Assembly (NCBI GenBank): GCA_965221655.1
Contig: OZ244906.1
Span: 1,240,001 to 1,304,000, forward strand
Source: Bin107 sp965221655
Lineage (GTDB): Bacteria; UBA8248
Direction of reading: 5' to 3'
DNA: 64,000 nucleotides
Position numbers and translations under genes: made by a program. The notes beneath the pieces were generated by a model. It saw nothing but the letters and a program-made list of their open reading frames with translations, ran no database searches and was not told the DNA's origin. Below are positions 8,780-17,110 of this stretch, one piece after another (the first letter of the stretch is position 1; each line of letters opens with the position of its first letter).

Positions 8780-8950
8780 TTACTCCCCGTTTTCGCTTTC
8801 GGAGAGGGAATCCCTGAAGTCGAAGATGATCATGGCGACTATGGCGATGATGATGAGCCAGAACGGAACGGAAACGACCCTGTAGGCGTAGTAGCCCAGA
8901 AAGAGGACGACCGAACCGACGGCGATCAGGCCTGCAACGATGTTCCCCAT
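8780..8950 (-). CDS. 56-residue membrane protein downstream of the amidase
   Basis: A short gene with a good SD (GAGGGAG about 8 bases before the ATG) and a clean 56-codon frame. It begins MGNIVAGLIAVGSVVLFLGYY and continues with a second hydrophobic stretch, VPFWLIIIAIVAMIIFDF, then an acidic tail ending ESENGE. Two transmembrane helices are predicted, separated by YRVVS. It starts 28 bases after the end of the amidase on the same strand, so it looks like the last gene of the TRAP-amidase operon. I recognise no family. It resembles neither DctQ nor DctM; a small accessory to the transporter is possible but unproven. Confidence 0.6.
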   Translation of the reverse strand: MGNIVAGLIAVGSVVLFLGYYAYRVVSVPFWLIIIAIVAMIIFDFRDSLSESENGE

Positions 8951-8978
8951 GAATCAGACTCCCTCGCGCTTCGTGAAA

Positions 8979-10316
8979 TTATGCGCCTGCCTGCGATTCG
9001 AGCCACCGCGCAGTGCGCAACAGCCTGGCGTCGTCTCCCCGCGGCCCCACCAGCTGCACGCCCATCGGCATTCCGCTCGAGCCCTCCATGAGCGGAAGGG
9101 TGATTGCGGGCGTTCCGCACAGCGTCCAAATCGTGCAGAAAACGGGGTTGCCCGTCGCACCCAACCCAAGGGGCGCCTCGCCGGGAGCCGACGGCGTGAG
9201 AATGGCGTCGCACCAGTGGAACACCTCCTCCAGCAAGCCGTTCAAAACGGGCACCCGCTCCACCGCCCGGTTGTAGTCCACCGCGAGATGCGCTCTGCCG
9301 CGCTCGATCATCTCGCACAGAATATCGCTCATCTGCTCCCTGCCCCGCTCGTATTCCACCTCGAATCTACGCGCGAGGTCGGCTTCGAGAATGGTGCGGT
9401 GCCACTCGATGGCGCTCCCGAAGGAGGCGGGCAGGTCGACTTCCTCCACCACCTCCTCGCCCAGGTGCGCCACCAGCTCCTCGAAGGCGGCGTGCGTGTC
9501 GGCCTCGGCCTGATCCCAGACCGGGGTCTTCACGAACGCCAGCCGCGGGGTGACCGGAGGCTCTGCGCGCGCGACCCCGAGCAGCCCGGGCGCCGCGCGG
9601 TGGCGCATATCGGGATCGCGCTCGTCGAATACCATTACTTGATCCGCCAGGAGAGCCGCGTCCTCAACCGAGCGGGCCATGACGCCCACGTGGTCGAGCG
9701 GCCGCGACTGGGGGAGCACGCCGTGGCGCGAAATCGTCCCGAAGGTGGGCTTGAAGCCGTGAACGCCGCAAAACGAGGCGGGCCGGATGGTGGAGCCGTT
9801 CGTCTGCGAACCCAGTGCGCCGGGCACCATGTGGGCGGCGACGGCGGCGGCCGAGCCGCTCGAGGAGCCGCCGGGCGTGCGCGCGGGGTCGTGGGGGTTC
9901 GTCGTCTTGCCCGGAGAGTAGACGGCGAACTCCGTCGTCACCGTCTTGCCCATGATGATAGCGCCCGCCTCTTTGAGCAGGGAGACGACCGATGCGTCCT
10001 CGGTGGGTCTGCGGCCCGCGTGCAGGGGGCTGCCGTCCTCGGTAGGCATGTCCGCGGTATCGATAATGTCCTTGATGCCGACGGGCACGCCGTGCAGGGG
10101 GCCGAGGGGGCGTCCCTCCTCCTTGAAGAGGTCGGCCTTGCGCGCTTGTTCCAGGGCGAACTCCCTGTCGAGGTGCACCCAGGCGCCGACCTGGGGCTCG
10201 TGCTCCTCGATGCGCTCCAGACACGCGCTGAGGAGCTCCTCCGCGCTCAACTCACCCTCGCGTATCGCCTCGGCGGCGCGCACAAGACCCATCTGCGCCG
10301 GATTCGTCTGTTCCAT
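8979..10316 (-). CDS. Amidase (amidase-signature family) in TRAP transporter operon
   Basis: A 445-residue amidase-signature hydrolase. The catalytic Lys is K82 in GVPVGIKDIID, the serine-rich loop is TPGGSSSGSAAAV (151-155), and the nucleophile is S175 in GSQTNGSTIRP. It is similar in length and motifs to the amidase at 1165-2508 but clearly diverged, and it has no AtzG-like partner next to it. It follows the TRAP large permease gene by 48 bases on the same strand, so the natural reading is that the TRAP system imports the amide-bearing acid this enzyme hydrolyses. The SD is GGGAAAGAG. Confidence 0.88.
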   Translation of the reverse strand: MEQTNPAQMGLVRAAEAIREGELSAEELLSACLERIEEHEPQVGAWVHLDREFALEQARKADLFKEEGRPLGPLHGVPVGIKDIIDTADMPTEDGSPLHAGRRPTEDASVVSLLKEAGAIIMGKTVTTEFAVYSPGKTTNPHDPARTPGGSSSGSAAAVAAHMVPGALGSQTNGSTIRPASFCGVHGFKPTFGTISRHGVLPQSRPLDHVGVMARSVEDAALLADQVMVFDERDPDMRHRAAPGLLGVARAEPPVTPRLAFVKTPVWDQAEADTHAAFEELVAHLGEEVVEEVDLPASFGSAIEWHRTILEADLARRFEVEYERGREQMSDILCEMIERGRAHLAVDYNRAVERVPVLNGLLEEVFHWCDAILTPSAPGEAPLGLGATGNPVFCTIWTLCGTPAITLPLMEGSSGMPMGVQLVGPRGDDARLLRTARWLESQAGA

Positions 10317-10364
10317 CGCTCTTTCCCATCAAGCCGCGTTGCGAAACGCCTCGCCTCTCCCGCC

Positions 10365-11717
10365 CTATTTGTAGCCAAGAGCGTTGGGAAGCCAGAAGGC
10401 GATTTCCGGATACCTGTAGAGCAGCGCCATGGCGAGGAACACCATGAACAGGAACGGGAAACATCCCCGAAAAATCTCCATCAGCTGCACGTGGGGCGGA
10501 GAAACCCCCTTGAGGTAGTAGGCCGCCATCGCCATGGGCGGCGTCATGAACGAAGTTTGCAGGTTCAGGGCCACCAGAATGCCGAAGAAGAGCGGGTCGA
10601 TGCCGAAGTCGTCGAGCAGCGGCAAGAAGATCGGCACGAAGATGATGATGATCTCGCTCCACTCCAGGGGCCAGCCCAGCAGGAAGATGATGAACTGCGC
10701 CAGCAGCAGGAACATGATGGGCGAGAGATTCATCGCCTTCACGGTCTCCTCGATGAAGGAGTGCCCGCCCAGATACGAGAACACCGACGCGAACGTCCAC
10801 GAACCGACGAAGAGCCAGCAGACCATGGCGGAGGTGCGCACCGTCAGGAACACGGACTCCTTGAGGCGCTCCCACGTCAACTCCCGGTAGCTCACCGCCA
10901 GCACCAGGCTCCCGAACGAGCCCACGGCGGCCGCCTCGGTCGGCGTCGCCCACCCGAAGAGGATGGAAACCAGCACCGCCATGATGAGAACGGCCAGCGG
11001 GATGAAGGAGGTGAGCAGCATGACGAGCAACTCCGAGAGCGGAATGTCCCACTGCTCTCTGGGCGGCTTGGGCGCGAGGGAGGGGTTCAGGAACGCGCGG
11101 CCCATCACGTAGATCATGTACAGACCCGCCAGCATGAACCCGGGCGTGATGGCCCCGGCGTAGAGCTTCACGACGGAGATGCCCGCCGTCGCCGAATAGA
11201 CGATCAGCATGATGCTCGGCGGTATGAGGATGCCCAGACAACCGCCCGCGCAGATGACGCCCGCGGCGAACCTGGTGTTGTAGCCCGCCCGCAGGAGTGC
11301 CGGGAAGGCGAGCAGACCCATGAGGGTGACCACCGCGCCGATGATGCCGACCGCCGTGGCGAAAATGGCGCAGGTCGCGAGTGCGGCCACCGCCATGGAG
11401 GCGGGCACCGCGCGCGCCGCGATGTTCAGGGAGTAGAACAGCCTGTCCACGATGTTGGCGCGCTCGAGGATGTAGCCGATGAACAGGAACAGGGGCACCG
11501 CGACGAGAACGTCGTTCGTCATCACCGAGTAGGTCTGGTTCACGAGCAGGTCGAAAATCTGGTTCTGGAAGATGTGGTCGAGCTGATCGGGCTGCGCGTA
11601 GGCGTAGTAGCCGAAGCCCACGCCCATGGCGACCAGGGTAAAGCAGATGGGGAAGCCCAGCAGGACGAAGACGATGAACAACCCCATCATCATCATGGCT
11701 ACCTGGGGGTCGGTCAT
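10365..11717 (-). CDS. dctM: TRAP transporter large permease, DctM type
   Basis: A 450-residue inner-membrane protein with about a dozen hydrophobic segments typical of the DctM subunit. Recognisable pieces are VPLFLFIGYILERANIVDRLF, the glycine-rich GGCLGILIPPSIMLIVYS, and the late LGWPLEWSEIIIIFVPIFLPLL. DctM forms the ion-coupled translocation channel with DctQ and takes substrate from a periplasmic DctP protein. Its ATG overlaps the stop of dctQ by four bases. Confidence 0.93.
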   Translation of the reverse strand: MTDPQVAMMMMGLFIVFVLLGFPICFTLVAMGVGFGYYAYAQPDQLDHIFQNQIFDLLVNQTYSVMTNDVLVAVPLFLFIGYILERANIVDRLFYSLNIAARAVPASMAVAALATCAIFATAVGIIGAVVTLMGLLAFPALLRAGYNTRFAAGVICAGGCLGILIPPSIMLIVYSATAGISVVKLYAGAITPGFMLAGLYMIYVMGRAFLNPSLAPKPPREQWDIPLSELLVMLLTSFIPLAVLIMAVLVSILFGWATPTEAAAVGSFGSLVLAVSYRELTWERLKESVFLTVRTSAMVCWLFVGSWTFASVFSYLGGHSFIEETVKAMNLSPIMFLLLAQFIIFLLGWPLEWSEIIIIFVPIFLPLLDDFGIDPLFFGILVALNLQTSFMTPPMAMAAYYLKGVSPPHVQLMEIFRGCFPFLFMVFLAMALLYRYPEIAFWLPNALGYK

Positions 11718-12352
11718 GACGCCGCACCTCCCTTTTTCCCGCCCGCCTCTTGCGCTCCGTGCATCTCGCGGGCCTTTTGCAGGAGGATGGTTTCGGTTTC
11801 CTCCACGTCATGGATGCGCCGGGGCCACTCCCCCGTCCTGATGCACTGCACGCAGCGAATCACCTCGGCGATCCCCTGGAGCAGCAAAAACACCGCGGAG
11901 AGGGGCAGAATCGACTTGAGGGGAGAAACGGGCACGCCGGCGGGGCTGTTGATGCTGATCTCCCCTCTCGGCCCCTCGAACCCGTAGGGGCGGTAACTCC
12001 ACGACTCCGCCGCGTAGTCGTAGCCCGCGTAGATGAGCGCCAGAATCCCCGGAAAGAAGAAAATGAAATAGAGAAAGAACTCTATCCACGCCTGCTTGCG
12101 GGGAGAGAGGAGGCGGTAGATGACGTCGCCGCGCACGTGGCCGTCGCGCGAGAGGGTGTAGGCGCCCGCCATCATGAACAGGGCGCCGTACATGATGTAG
12201 CTGATGTCGAAGGCCCAGGCCGTGGGTGCGCGAAACGCCTTGCGAACGAGCACCTCGTAGCTCACCCCGAAGGTGAGCACCAGGATGCACCACCCGAAGG
12301 CGTGTCCCATCCACATGCTGAGCCGATCGATGAAGCGTAGGATTCGATTCAC
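11714..12352 (-). CDS. dctQ: TRAP transporter small permease, DctQ type
   Basis: A 212-residue membrane protein with four hydrophobic helices and a DctQ core around EVLVRKAFRAPTAWAFDIS and GHVRGDVIYRLL. DctQ is the small subunit that binds DctM in the TRAP complex. The start is a GTG at 12352, with AGGGAAAG about 6 bases before it. The C-terminal tail (IHDVEETETILLQKAREMHG) is hydrophilic. It follows the DctP gene across a 107-base gap containing a perfect hairpin, and overlaps dctM by four bases. Confidence 0.9.
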   Translation of the reverse strand: MNRILRFIDRLSMWMGHAFGWCILVLTFGVSYEVLVRKAFRAPTAWAFDISYIMYGALFMMAGAYTLSRDGHVRGDVIYRLLSPRKQAWIEFFLYFIFFFPGILALIYAGYDYAAESWSYRPYGFEGPRGEISINSPAGVPVSPLKSILPLSAVFLLLQGIAEVIRCVQCIRTGEWPRRIHDVEETETILLQKAREMHGAQEAGGKKGGAAS

Positions 12353-12392
12353 GATGCTTTCCCTGGCTGCGAACCGGTGCGGTTCAAGGCGA

Positions 12393-12420
12393 AGGGGCGG
12401 CGCCAGACGGCGCCGCCCCT
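12393..12420 (-). terminator. Perfect 12-bp intercistronic hairpin between dctP and dctQ
   Basis: Arms 12393-12404 and 12409-12420 are perfectly complementary, with the four-base loop AGAC. No T tract follows on the transcribed strand, so it is more likely an mRNA-stabilising or attenuating stem-loop than a full terminator. That would leave more DctP than permease message. Confidence 0.7.
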
Positions 12421-12459
12421 GACCGGATGAACAACGTGTCGGAAAACGACCTCACGCCC

Positions 12460-13608
12460 CTAGAAGCCGAGCTCCCCCGGGAAGTGGTGCTCGAAGGCGA
12501 GCTTGTAGTCCGCCGAGTTGAGCAGGTCGTAGTAGGCGACCCGATGCGCAAACTCTTTTTGGGACTTCACGACCTTCTTGAAGAACGGGTCTTTCTCGAG
12601 CTGCACCAGCATCTTGTCCCACGCCTTGAGCTGATCCTTCATGACGCTCTCGGGCGTGCGGTAGATTTTGACGCCCGCCGTGTTCTTGAGCCACTGCAGG
12701 TCCTTCGAGTAGCGCTCCATCGCCGTCCAGTAGTTGGCGGAAGAAGCCGCCTCGGCGGCGATGCGCAGGATGGCCTGGTGCTCCTTGGAGAGCGCGTTGA
12801 ACTTCTTTTTGTTGAAGATGATCTCGAAGAACTCGGCCGCCTGGTGGAAGCTGCCCATCATGTAGGTCTTGCTCACGTCGTGCGCGCCGAAATCCTTGTC
12901 CGCCGTGGGGTTGTTGAACTCGAACGCCTCGATGACGCCGCGCTCGAGCGCAGGCACGATTTCACCGCCCGGCAGCTGCGTCACCTTGACGCCCATCGAC
13001 TGCATGAGGTCGGCGGCAAGGCCCACGGTGCGGTACTTGAGGCCGACCATGTCCTTGGAGGTCTTGACCGGCTTTCTGAACCACCCCAGCGGCTGGGTCG
13101 GCATCGGCATACAGAAAAAGCCCACGGTGTTGATGCCGAGCTTGTCGATCAACTCGTTGTAGAGTTCGAGGCCGCCGCCCCTGTACATCCAGGCCAGCGT
13201 GTGGTGGGCGTTCTGGCCGAACACCGGGCCGGTGCCGAACAGGGACGCCACGCGGCTCTTCCCGTACCAGTACACCGTCACCTGGTGGCCCGCGTCGAGC
13301 ACGCCGCGGTGAACGGCATCCTGCACCCGGAAGGATTTGACCACCGCGCCCGACACCAGATAGTCGATCTTCAGGCTGCCGCCCGCCATCTCATGGACGC
13401 GGTCGACGTATTCCTTGGCCATGTCGTTGAAGACGCTCTTCGCACCCCAGGCGCCCTGCATCTTGAGGCGCACCGTCTTCGCGCGCGCGACGTTGGGAAA
13501 CGCGACGGCCGCAGCACCTGCGGCGGCGGCCCCCAGCGTCGCCTTCTTCAGAAAACCGCGTCTCGAGCCTGCTTGGGGAGAGTTACGCTTCGATTTTGTT
13601 TTTTCCAT
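12460..13608 (-). CDS. dctP: TRAP transporter solute-binding protein, DctP/TakP type, Tat-exported
   Basis: A 382-residue periplasmic binding protein. The N-terminus has a twin-arginine signal, SRRGFLKKATLG, followed by an Ala-rich hydrophobic stretch and an AxA-like cleavage site near NVARAK. Mature-region landmarks are GLKYRTVGLAADLMQSMGVKVTQLPGGEIVPALERGVIEAFEFNNP, the DctP P-x-x-E/I-Y-x-A-L-x-x-G-x-x-D/E-G region in a TakP-like version that often binds 2-oxoacids or other carboxylates. The start at 13608 is chosen because AGGAAAGGG precedes it; the upstream in-frame ATG at 13662 would add 18 non-signal residues. It is the first gene of the TRAP operon. Confidence 0.92.
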   Translation of the reverse strand: MEKTKSKRNSPQAGSRRGFLKKATLGAAAAGAAAVAFPNVARAKTVRLKMQGAWGAKSVFNDMAKEYVDRVHEMAGGSLKIDYLVSGAVVKSFRVQDAVHRGVLDAGHQVTVYWYGKSRVASLFGTGPVFGQNAHHTLAWMYRGGGLELYNELIDKLGINTVGFFCMPMPTQPLGWFRKPVKTSKDMVGLKYRTVGLAADLMQSMGVKVTQLPGGEIVPALERGVIEAFEFNNPTADKDFGAHDVSKTYMMGSFHQAAEFFEIIFNKKKFNALSKEHQAILRIAAEAASSANYWTAMERYSKDLQWLKNTAGVKIYRTPESVMKDQLKAWDKMLVQLEKDPFFKKVVKSQKEFAHRVAYYDLLNSADYKLAFEHHFPGELGF

Positions 13609-13754
13609 GGCGTTCACCCTTTCCTGTGATGGAACTGCGAGATGACGGCACGAGAACCACACCCACCGAAATCCACTCGTCCGGCGGCTACTCCGGCGAT
13701 ACCAAACAAGAAGACAAGTGCCTCCTCCGTCCTATAGTTCGGTGGCTTGTATTT

Positions 13755-13783
13755 TTTCTATGCCATCGCCTCTTACAAGTCAA
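13755..13783 (-). promoter_or_regulatory. Candidate promoter of the TRAP operon
   Basis: On the minus strand TTGACT (13778-13783) is followed 17 bases later by TAGAAA (13755-13760), about 140 bases upstream of the dctP start. The hexamers match 5/6 and 4/6 of the sigma-70 consensus, in an AT-richer gap of otherwise GC-rich DNA. Confidence 0.5.
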
Positions 13784-13843
13784 GCAACCATTTTCCGGGC
13801 GATGCGCGGAGCGCGGGACTCCGGACGCCTCCAGGCAGCGCGC

Positions 13844-14743
13844 TTACCCGGGGCGTTCGGCCGCTCCCAGCAGCATGGCCACCGCGGCGAAATCCAACCC
13901 CCCCAGGCCGTCGCGCGAAGCCATGCGGTAGACCTGGTTCGCAGCGGCACCCGAGGGGCACGGCAACCCCAGCGTCATCAGGGCGGAGACGGCCAGGGAC
14001 ATGTCCTTGAGCATCAGGTCCACCGTGAAGCCCGCCTCGAAGCCCTTGCTGGATGGCGCACCCTCGACGAGGCCGGGACAGGGCGGGCCCTTTTCCATCA
14101 CCCAGCTCCCGCCGCTGCTCGTCCGTATCACCTCGTGGAGAATCTTCGTGTCCACGCCTGAGGCCTTGCCCATGGCGAACGCCTCCGCCGCCGCGACCAT
14201 GGTGACGCCGGCAATCAGGTTGTTGCACAGCTTGGCCACCTGGCCCGCGCCGTGCTCCCCGACGTGGATGACGTTTTGGCCCAACAACGCCAGGAGGGGC
14301 CGGGCCGCGTCGAACGCCTCCTGCGGGCCGCCGACCATGATCGTGAGGCTTGCCGCCTCCGCGCCCATCACCCCGCCCGAGACGGGTGCATCAATCGCCA
14401 CCGCGCCGCGTGCGGCTGCCTCCGCCGCGAGTGCGCGGCTCTGCTCGGGCGCTATGGTGGAGAGGTCGACGAGCAGGCCGCCCGCACCGACGGCCTCCAG
14501 GAGACCGCCCTCACCCGTATAGACCTCCTCCACCTCCGCCCCCGTGGGCAGGGAGGTGAACACGACCTCGCACGTGGCGGCGAGCTCCGCCGGGCCGGAC
14601 GCCCGAAAAGCGCCATGCGCGAGAGCACGCGCGACGGCTTCCTCGCTCACGTCCACCACCCCCACTTCGTGGCCCGCGGCAAGCAGGTGCGGCGCCATGC
14701 GGCCTCCCATCGCCCCGACGCCTACGAAACCGAGTCGCTTCAT
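13844..14743 (-). CDS. NAD(P)-dependent 3-hydroxyisobutyrate/tartronate-semialdehyde dehydrogenase family
   Basis: A 299-residue beta-hydroxyacid dehydrogenase. The N-terminal Rossmann motif is GFVGVGAMGGRMAPHLLAAGH. The substrate-binding signature is DAPVSGGVMGAEAASLTIMVGG, and the catalytic Lys lies in GAGQVAKLCNNLIAG. The family (GarR, MmsB, GlyrR) interconverts 3-hydroxyacids and semialdehydes; the exact substrate is open. The start at 14743 has GGAGGAGG five bases upstream and matches the family N-terminus. It lies upstream of the TRAP operon on the same strand, separated by 235 bases with a promoter, so it is probably a separate unit. Confidence 0.9.
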   Translation of the reverse strand: MKRLGFVGVGAMGGRMAPHLLAAGHEVGVVDVSEEAVARALAHGAFRASGPAELAATCEVVFTSLPTGAEVEEVYTGEGGLLEAVGAGGLLVDLSTIAPEQSRALAAEAAARGAVAIDAPVSGGVMGAEAASLTIMVGGPQEAFDAARPLLALLGQNVIHVGEHGAGQVAKLCNNLIAGVTMVAAAEAFAMGKASGVDTKILHEVIRTSSGGSWVMEKGPPCPGLVEGAPSSKGFEAGFTVDLMLKDMSLAVSALMTLGLPCPSGAAANQVYRMASRDGLGGLDFAAVAMLLGAAERPG

Positions 14744-14834
14744 CGAACCTCCTCCATCAACCTCCATGAAAATTCTCCGCACGCACTGCGCGTCTCGCCT
14801 CCTATTTTCCTCACCAACTAGCTTTCATACTACT

Positions 14835-15650
14835 TCACATGCACTCGCTTGGGTCAGATATCCAGCCTTCAAGTGGATCGGCGAAGTTAGGTATTCCATA
14901 ATTTTGGCTACGGTTGATCCAAGCCCAGGCAGCTTGAATGGCACACAGCAAGGCGTCGAGGTGGTCCCCCGTTGGATCGTCGGCAAGACTGGAGGGGGCT
15001 TTTATTCTGAAGCCATAGATATCATGCAATTTTCTGCTTTGCAGGTGGCATAGCAAGTCGCACCGCGCCCTATGTTGCTCTTTGGTTTGTTTCTTTTTGG
15101 TGTCATTTTTGTAGGATCGACGAGATATAAATCGCCTTGCTGTTACACCTGGATAGGCTTCCACTACTATTTTGTCGGTATCCCCTTGCTGCAAGAGAGG
15201 TATCGTTACGTTTGCTTCACGCAGCCGGGGCGCACCTTCATAGAACATCAAGCCGACCGGCGTGCCATAGAGCTTCTGGGGGCTAAGAGAACCGGTAATG
15301 ACATCAGTTTTGCGACGATGTTCTTTATCGCCTGCCTCACGGCCATCCTTATATGCTTTCATTACCTCGCAGAACTCTTCCCGTGTGAGTGTACCAACAT
15401 ACTCGACGTAGCCTTGCCATGTAGTAGGCCAACCAATGGTCTCTATGAACTTACGGGCTTGGCCGAACGGAAAATCCACACCTGCAATCCAAGGTCCAGT
15501 CTCGCGCAACGCAGACTCGAAATCATTGAAGCAATCCCACAAGTGAAGGACGCCCGTCGTGAGAAGATCGCCCTGAAGCTCACATTCCAGGCAGGTGACC
15601 GGTTTACGAGGTTTCGGTTTGCTAGTGAAATCAATGCCATAAACTTTCAT
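14835..15650 (-). CDS. DUF429 (predicted RNase H-like) protein of lower GC
   Basis: A 271-residue protein with DUF429 landmarks: MKVYGIDFTSKPKPRK at the start, GVDFPFGQARKF near residue 57, VEAYPG, and GDHLDALLCAIQAAWAW near the C-terminus. The family is predicted to have an RNase H-like fold; its function is unknown. The gene is visibly AT-richer (43-55% GC in sampled lines) than its neighbours (about 67%), suggesting a different evolutionary origin. Yet its ATG overlaps the stop of the upstream amidase as TGATG, so the two are translationally coupled. This is either fortunate insertion or a genuine pairing. Confidence 0.78.
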   Translation of the reverse strand: MKVYGIDFTSKPKPRKPVTCLECELQGDLLTTGVLHLWDCFNDFESALRETGPWIAGVDFPFGQARKFIETIGWPTTWQGYVEYVGTLTREEFCEVMKAYKDGREAGDKEHRRKTDVITGSLSPQKLYGTPVGLMFYEGAPRLREANVTIPLLQQGDTDKIVVEAYPGVTARRFISRRSYKNDTKKKQTKEQHRARCDLLCHLQSRKLHDIYGFRIKAPSSLADDPTGDHLDALLCAIQAAWAWINRSQNYGIPNFADPLEGWISDPSECM

Positions 15651-17026
15651 CAACCCCCCTGCGCCGCCAGGAACCTCTCGCCCGCCGCGCACAAAAGCCC
15701 CTCCCGAAAGGCGGGGGCGAGCAGGGTGATACCGATGGGCAGCCCGTTCGCGTAAAAGCCGTTGGGCACGGCGAGCGCGCTCATGTCCAGCAGATTCACG
15801 AAGTTGGTGTACGTCCCCAGGTTCGCGTTCAGGGCGACGGGCTCGGCGCACACCTGCTCTACCGTATAGGCCGTGGGCGTCGTGGGCACGGCCAACAGAT
15901 CGACTGCGCGCCAGATGGCCTCGGCCTCGCGCCGCAGCTCCTTCAGGCGATAGAAGGCCTGGAAGGCGTCGACCGCCGAGTATCGCGCGGCGGCGGCGAT
16001 CAACTCCCGCGTCACGGGAAAGAAAGACGCGGGGCGTTCGCGCAAAAATGTCCCTATCGTCGCGAGACGCTCGGCCATCCAGGGGCCGCCGTAGAGCAAC
16101 TCTCCCGCCTCGAAGAGGGGTGCGCAATCGACCTCGCTCAAGATTCCGCCCGCCTCCTCGATGCGCGCGAGGCCGCGTTCGTAAGCCGCCTGCGCCTCGG
16201 CGTCTCCGAAAAACTCTCTCTGTGCGGCGAGCGGAGCCCCGACCCGCAGCGAAGCGCCCGCCCCCATCTCCAGCGAAGCCCCTGCCGGAAGGGAGCGGCT
16301 GTAGGCGTCGTCGTCGGGAGCGGCCATCGCCCGCAGGACGCACAGGGCGTCTGCGGGACGGTGGGCGAACACCGAGACGCAATCGAGCGTGCGGCAGGCG
16401 GGAACCACCCCCCGCGTGCTCACCAGCCCGCGTGAGGGCTTGAGGCCCACCACGTCGTTGAACCCCGCGGGCACGCGGCCCGAGCCGGCCGTGTCCGTAC
16501 CGAGGGCGAAGCCCACCAGACCCGCCGCGACGGCCACGGCCGAGCCCGAACTCGAACCGCCCGGAACGTAGTCGGGATGAAACGGGTTGCGCGCCACGCC
16601 GTAGGGCGTGCGCACGCCCACGAGCCCCAGGGCGAACTGATCGAGGTTCGTCTTGCCGACGAAAACCGCGCCTGCCTCCAGCAAGAGCCGCACGCACGGA
16701 GCACTCTCGGCGGGCGTATAGGCGTAGTCGGGGCACGCCGCCGTGGTCGGCACGCCGCTTACGTCTATGTTGTCCTTGACGGCGAAGGGCACGCCGAACA
16801 GCGGCAGGCCGGGCGCCTCCGCGCGGCGCGCTTCGAGTTCTCGCGCGCGGGCGAGCAACTTCTCCTCGGGTTCGACGTGAATCCACACGCCGTCCGCACC
16901 GCGCGCGGCGATGCGCTCCGAAACCGCGCGAACGACGTCGGTGGGGCTGCGCGCGCCCGAGGAGTACGCCTCACCCAGCCGGGCGAGCCCCAACTCTTCG
17001 ACCTGCGGCGAGTTGCGCTCCATCAC
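15650..17026 (-). CDS. Allophanate hydrolase-like amidase (AtzF N-terminal domain only)
   Basis: A 458-residue amidase closely resembling the amidase half of allophanate hydrolase (AtzF/DUR1,2). It has VPFAVKDNIDVSGVPTTAACP with K84, the segment GAVFVGKTNLDQFALGLVG, VPGGSSSGSAVAVAAGLVGF, GTDTAGSGRVPAGFN with nucleophile S182, and the AtzF-like VPACRTLDCVSVFA. AtzF hydrolyses allophanate to ammonia and CO2. The roughly 130-residue C-terminal domain of classic AtzF is absent, so substrate range may differ. The start is GTG at 17026 (SD GGAGG, 8 bases); the adjacent ATG at 17023 is an alternative. It is coupled by TGATG to the DUF429 gene. Confidence 0.83.
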   Translation of the reverse strand: MMERNSPQVEELGLARLGEAYSSGARSPTDVVRAVSERIAARGADGVWIHVEPEEKLLARARELEARRAEAPGLPLFGVPFAVKDNIDVSGVPTTAACPDYAYTPAESAPCVRLLLEAGAVFVGKTNLDQFALGLVGVRTPYGVARNPFHPDYVPGGSSSGSAVAVAAGLVGFALGTDTAGSGRVPAGFNDVVGLKPSRGLVSTRGVVPACRTLDCVSVFAHRPADALCVLRAMAAPDDDAYSRSLPAGASLEMGAGASLRVGAPLAAQREFFGDAEAQAAYERGLARIEEAGGILSEVDCAPLFEAGELLYGGPWMAERLATIGTFLRERPASFFPVTRELIAAAARYSAVDAFQAFYRLKELRREAEAIWRAVDLLAVPTTPTAYTVEQVCAEPVALNANLGTYTNFVNLLDMSALAVPNGFYANGLPIGITLLAPAFREGLLCAAGERFLAAQGG

Positions 17027-17110
17027 CGGAGATTCCTCCGTTTCGAGACACCCAGCGCGCGCTTCTTGCGCGAGGCGGGGAAATCGGGTCGGGGGCCGCG
17101 CCCGCCCGCC

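Noticed and set aside
8940..11987. A long plus-strand frame of about 1015 codons
   Set aside because: It is antisense to the amidase and both TRAP permease genes, with no domain; GC-rich DNA gives such frames by chance.
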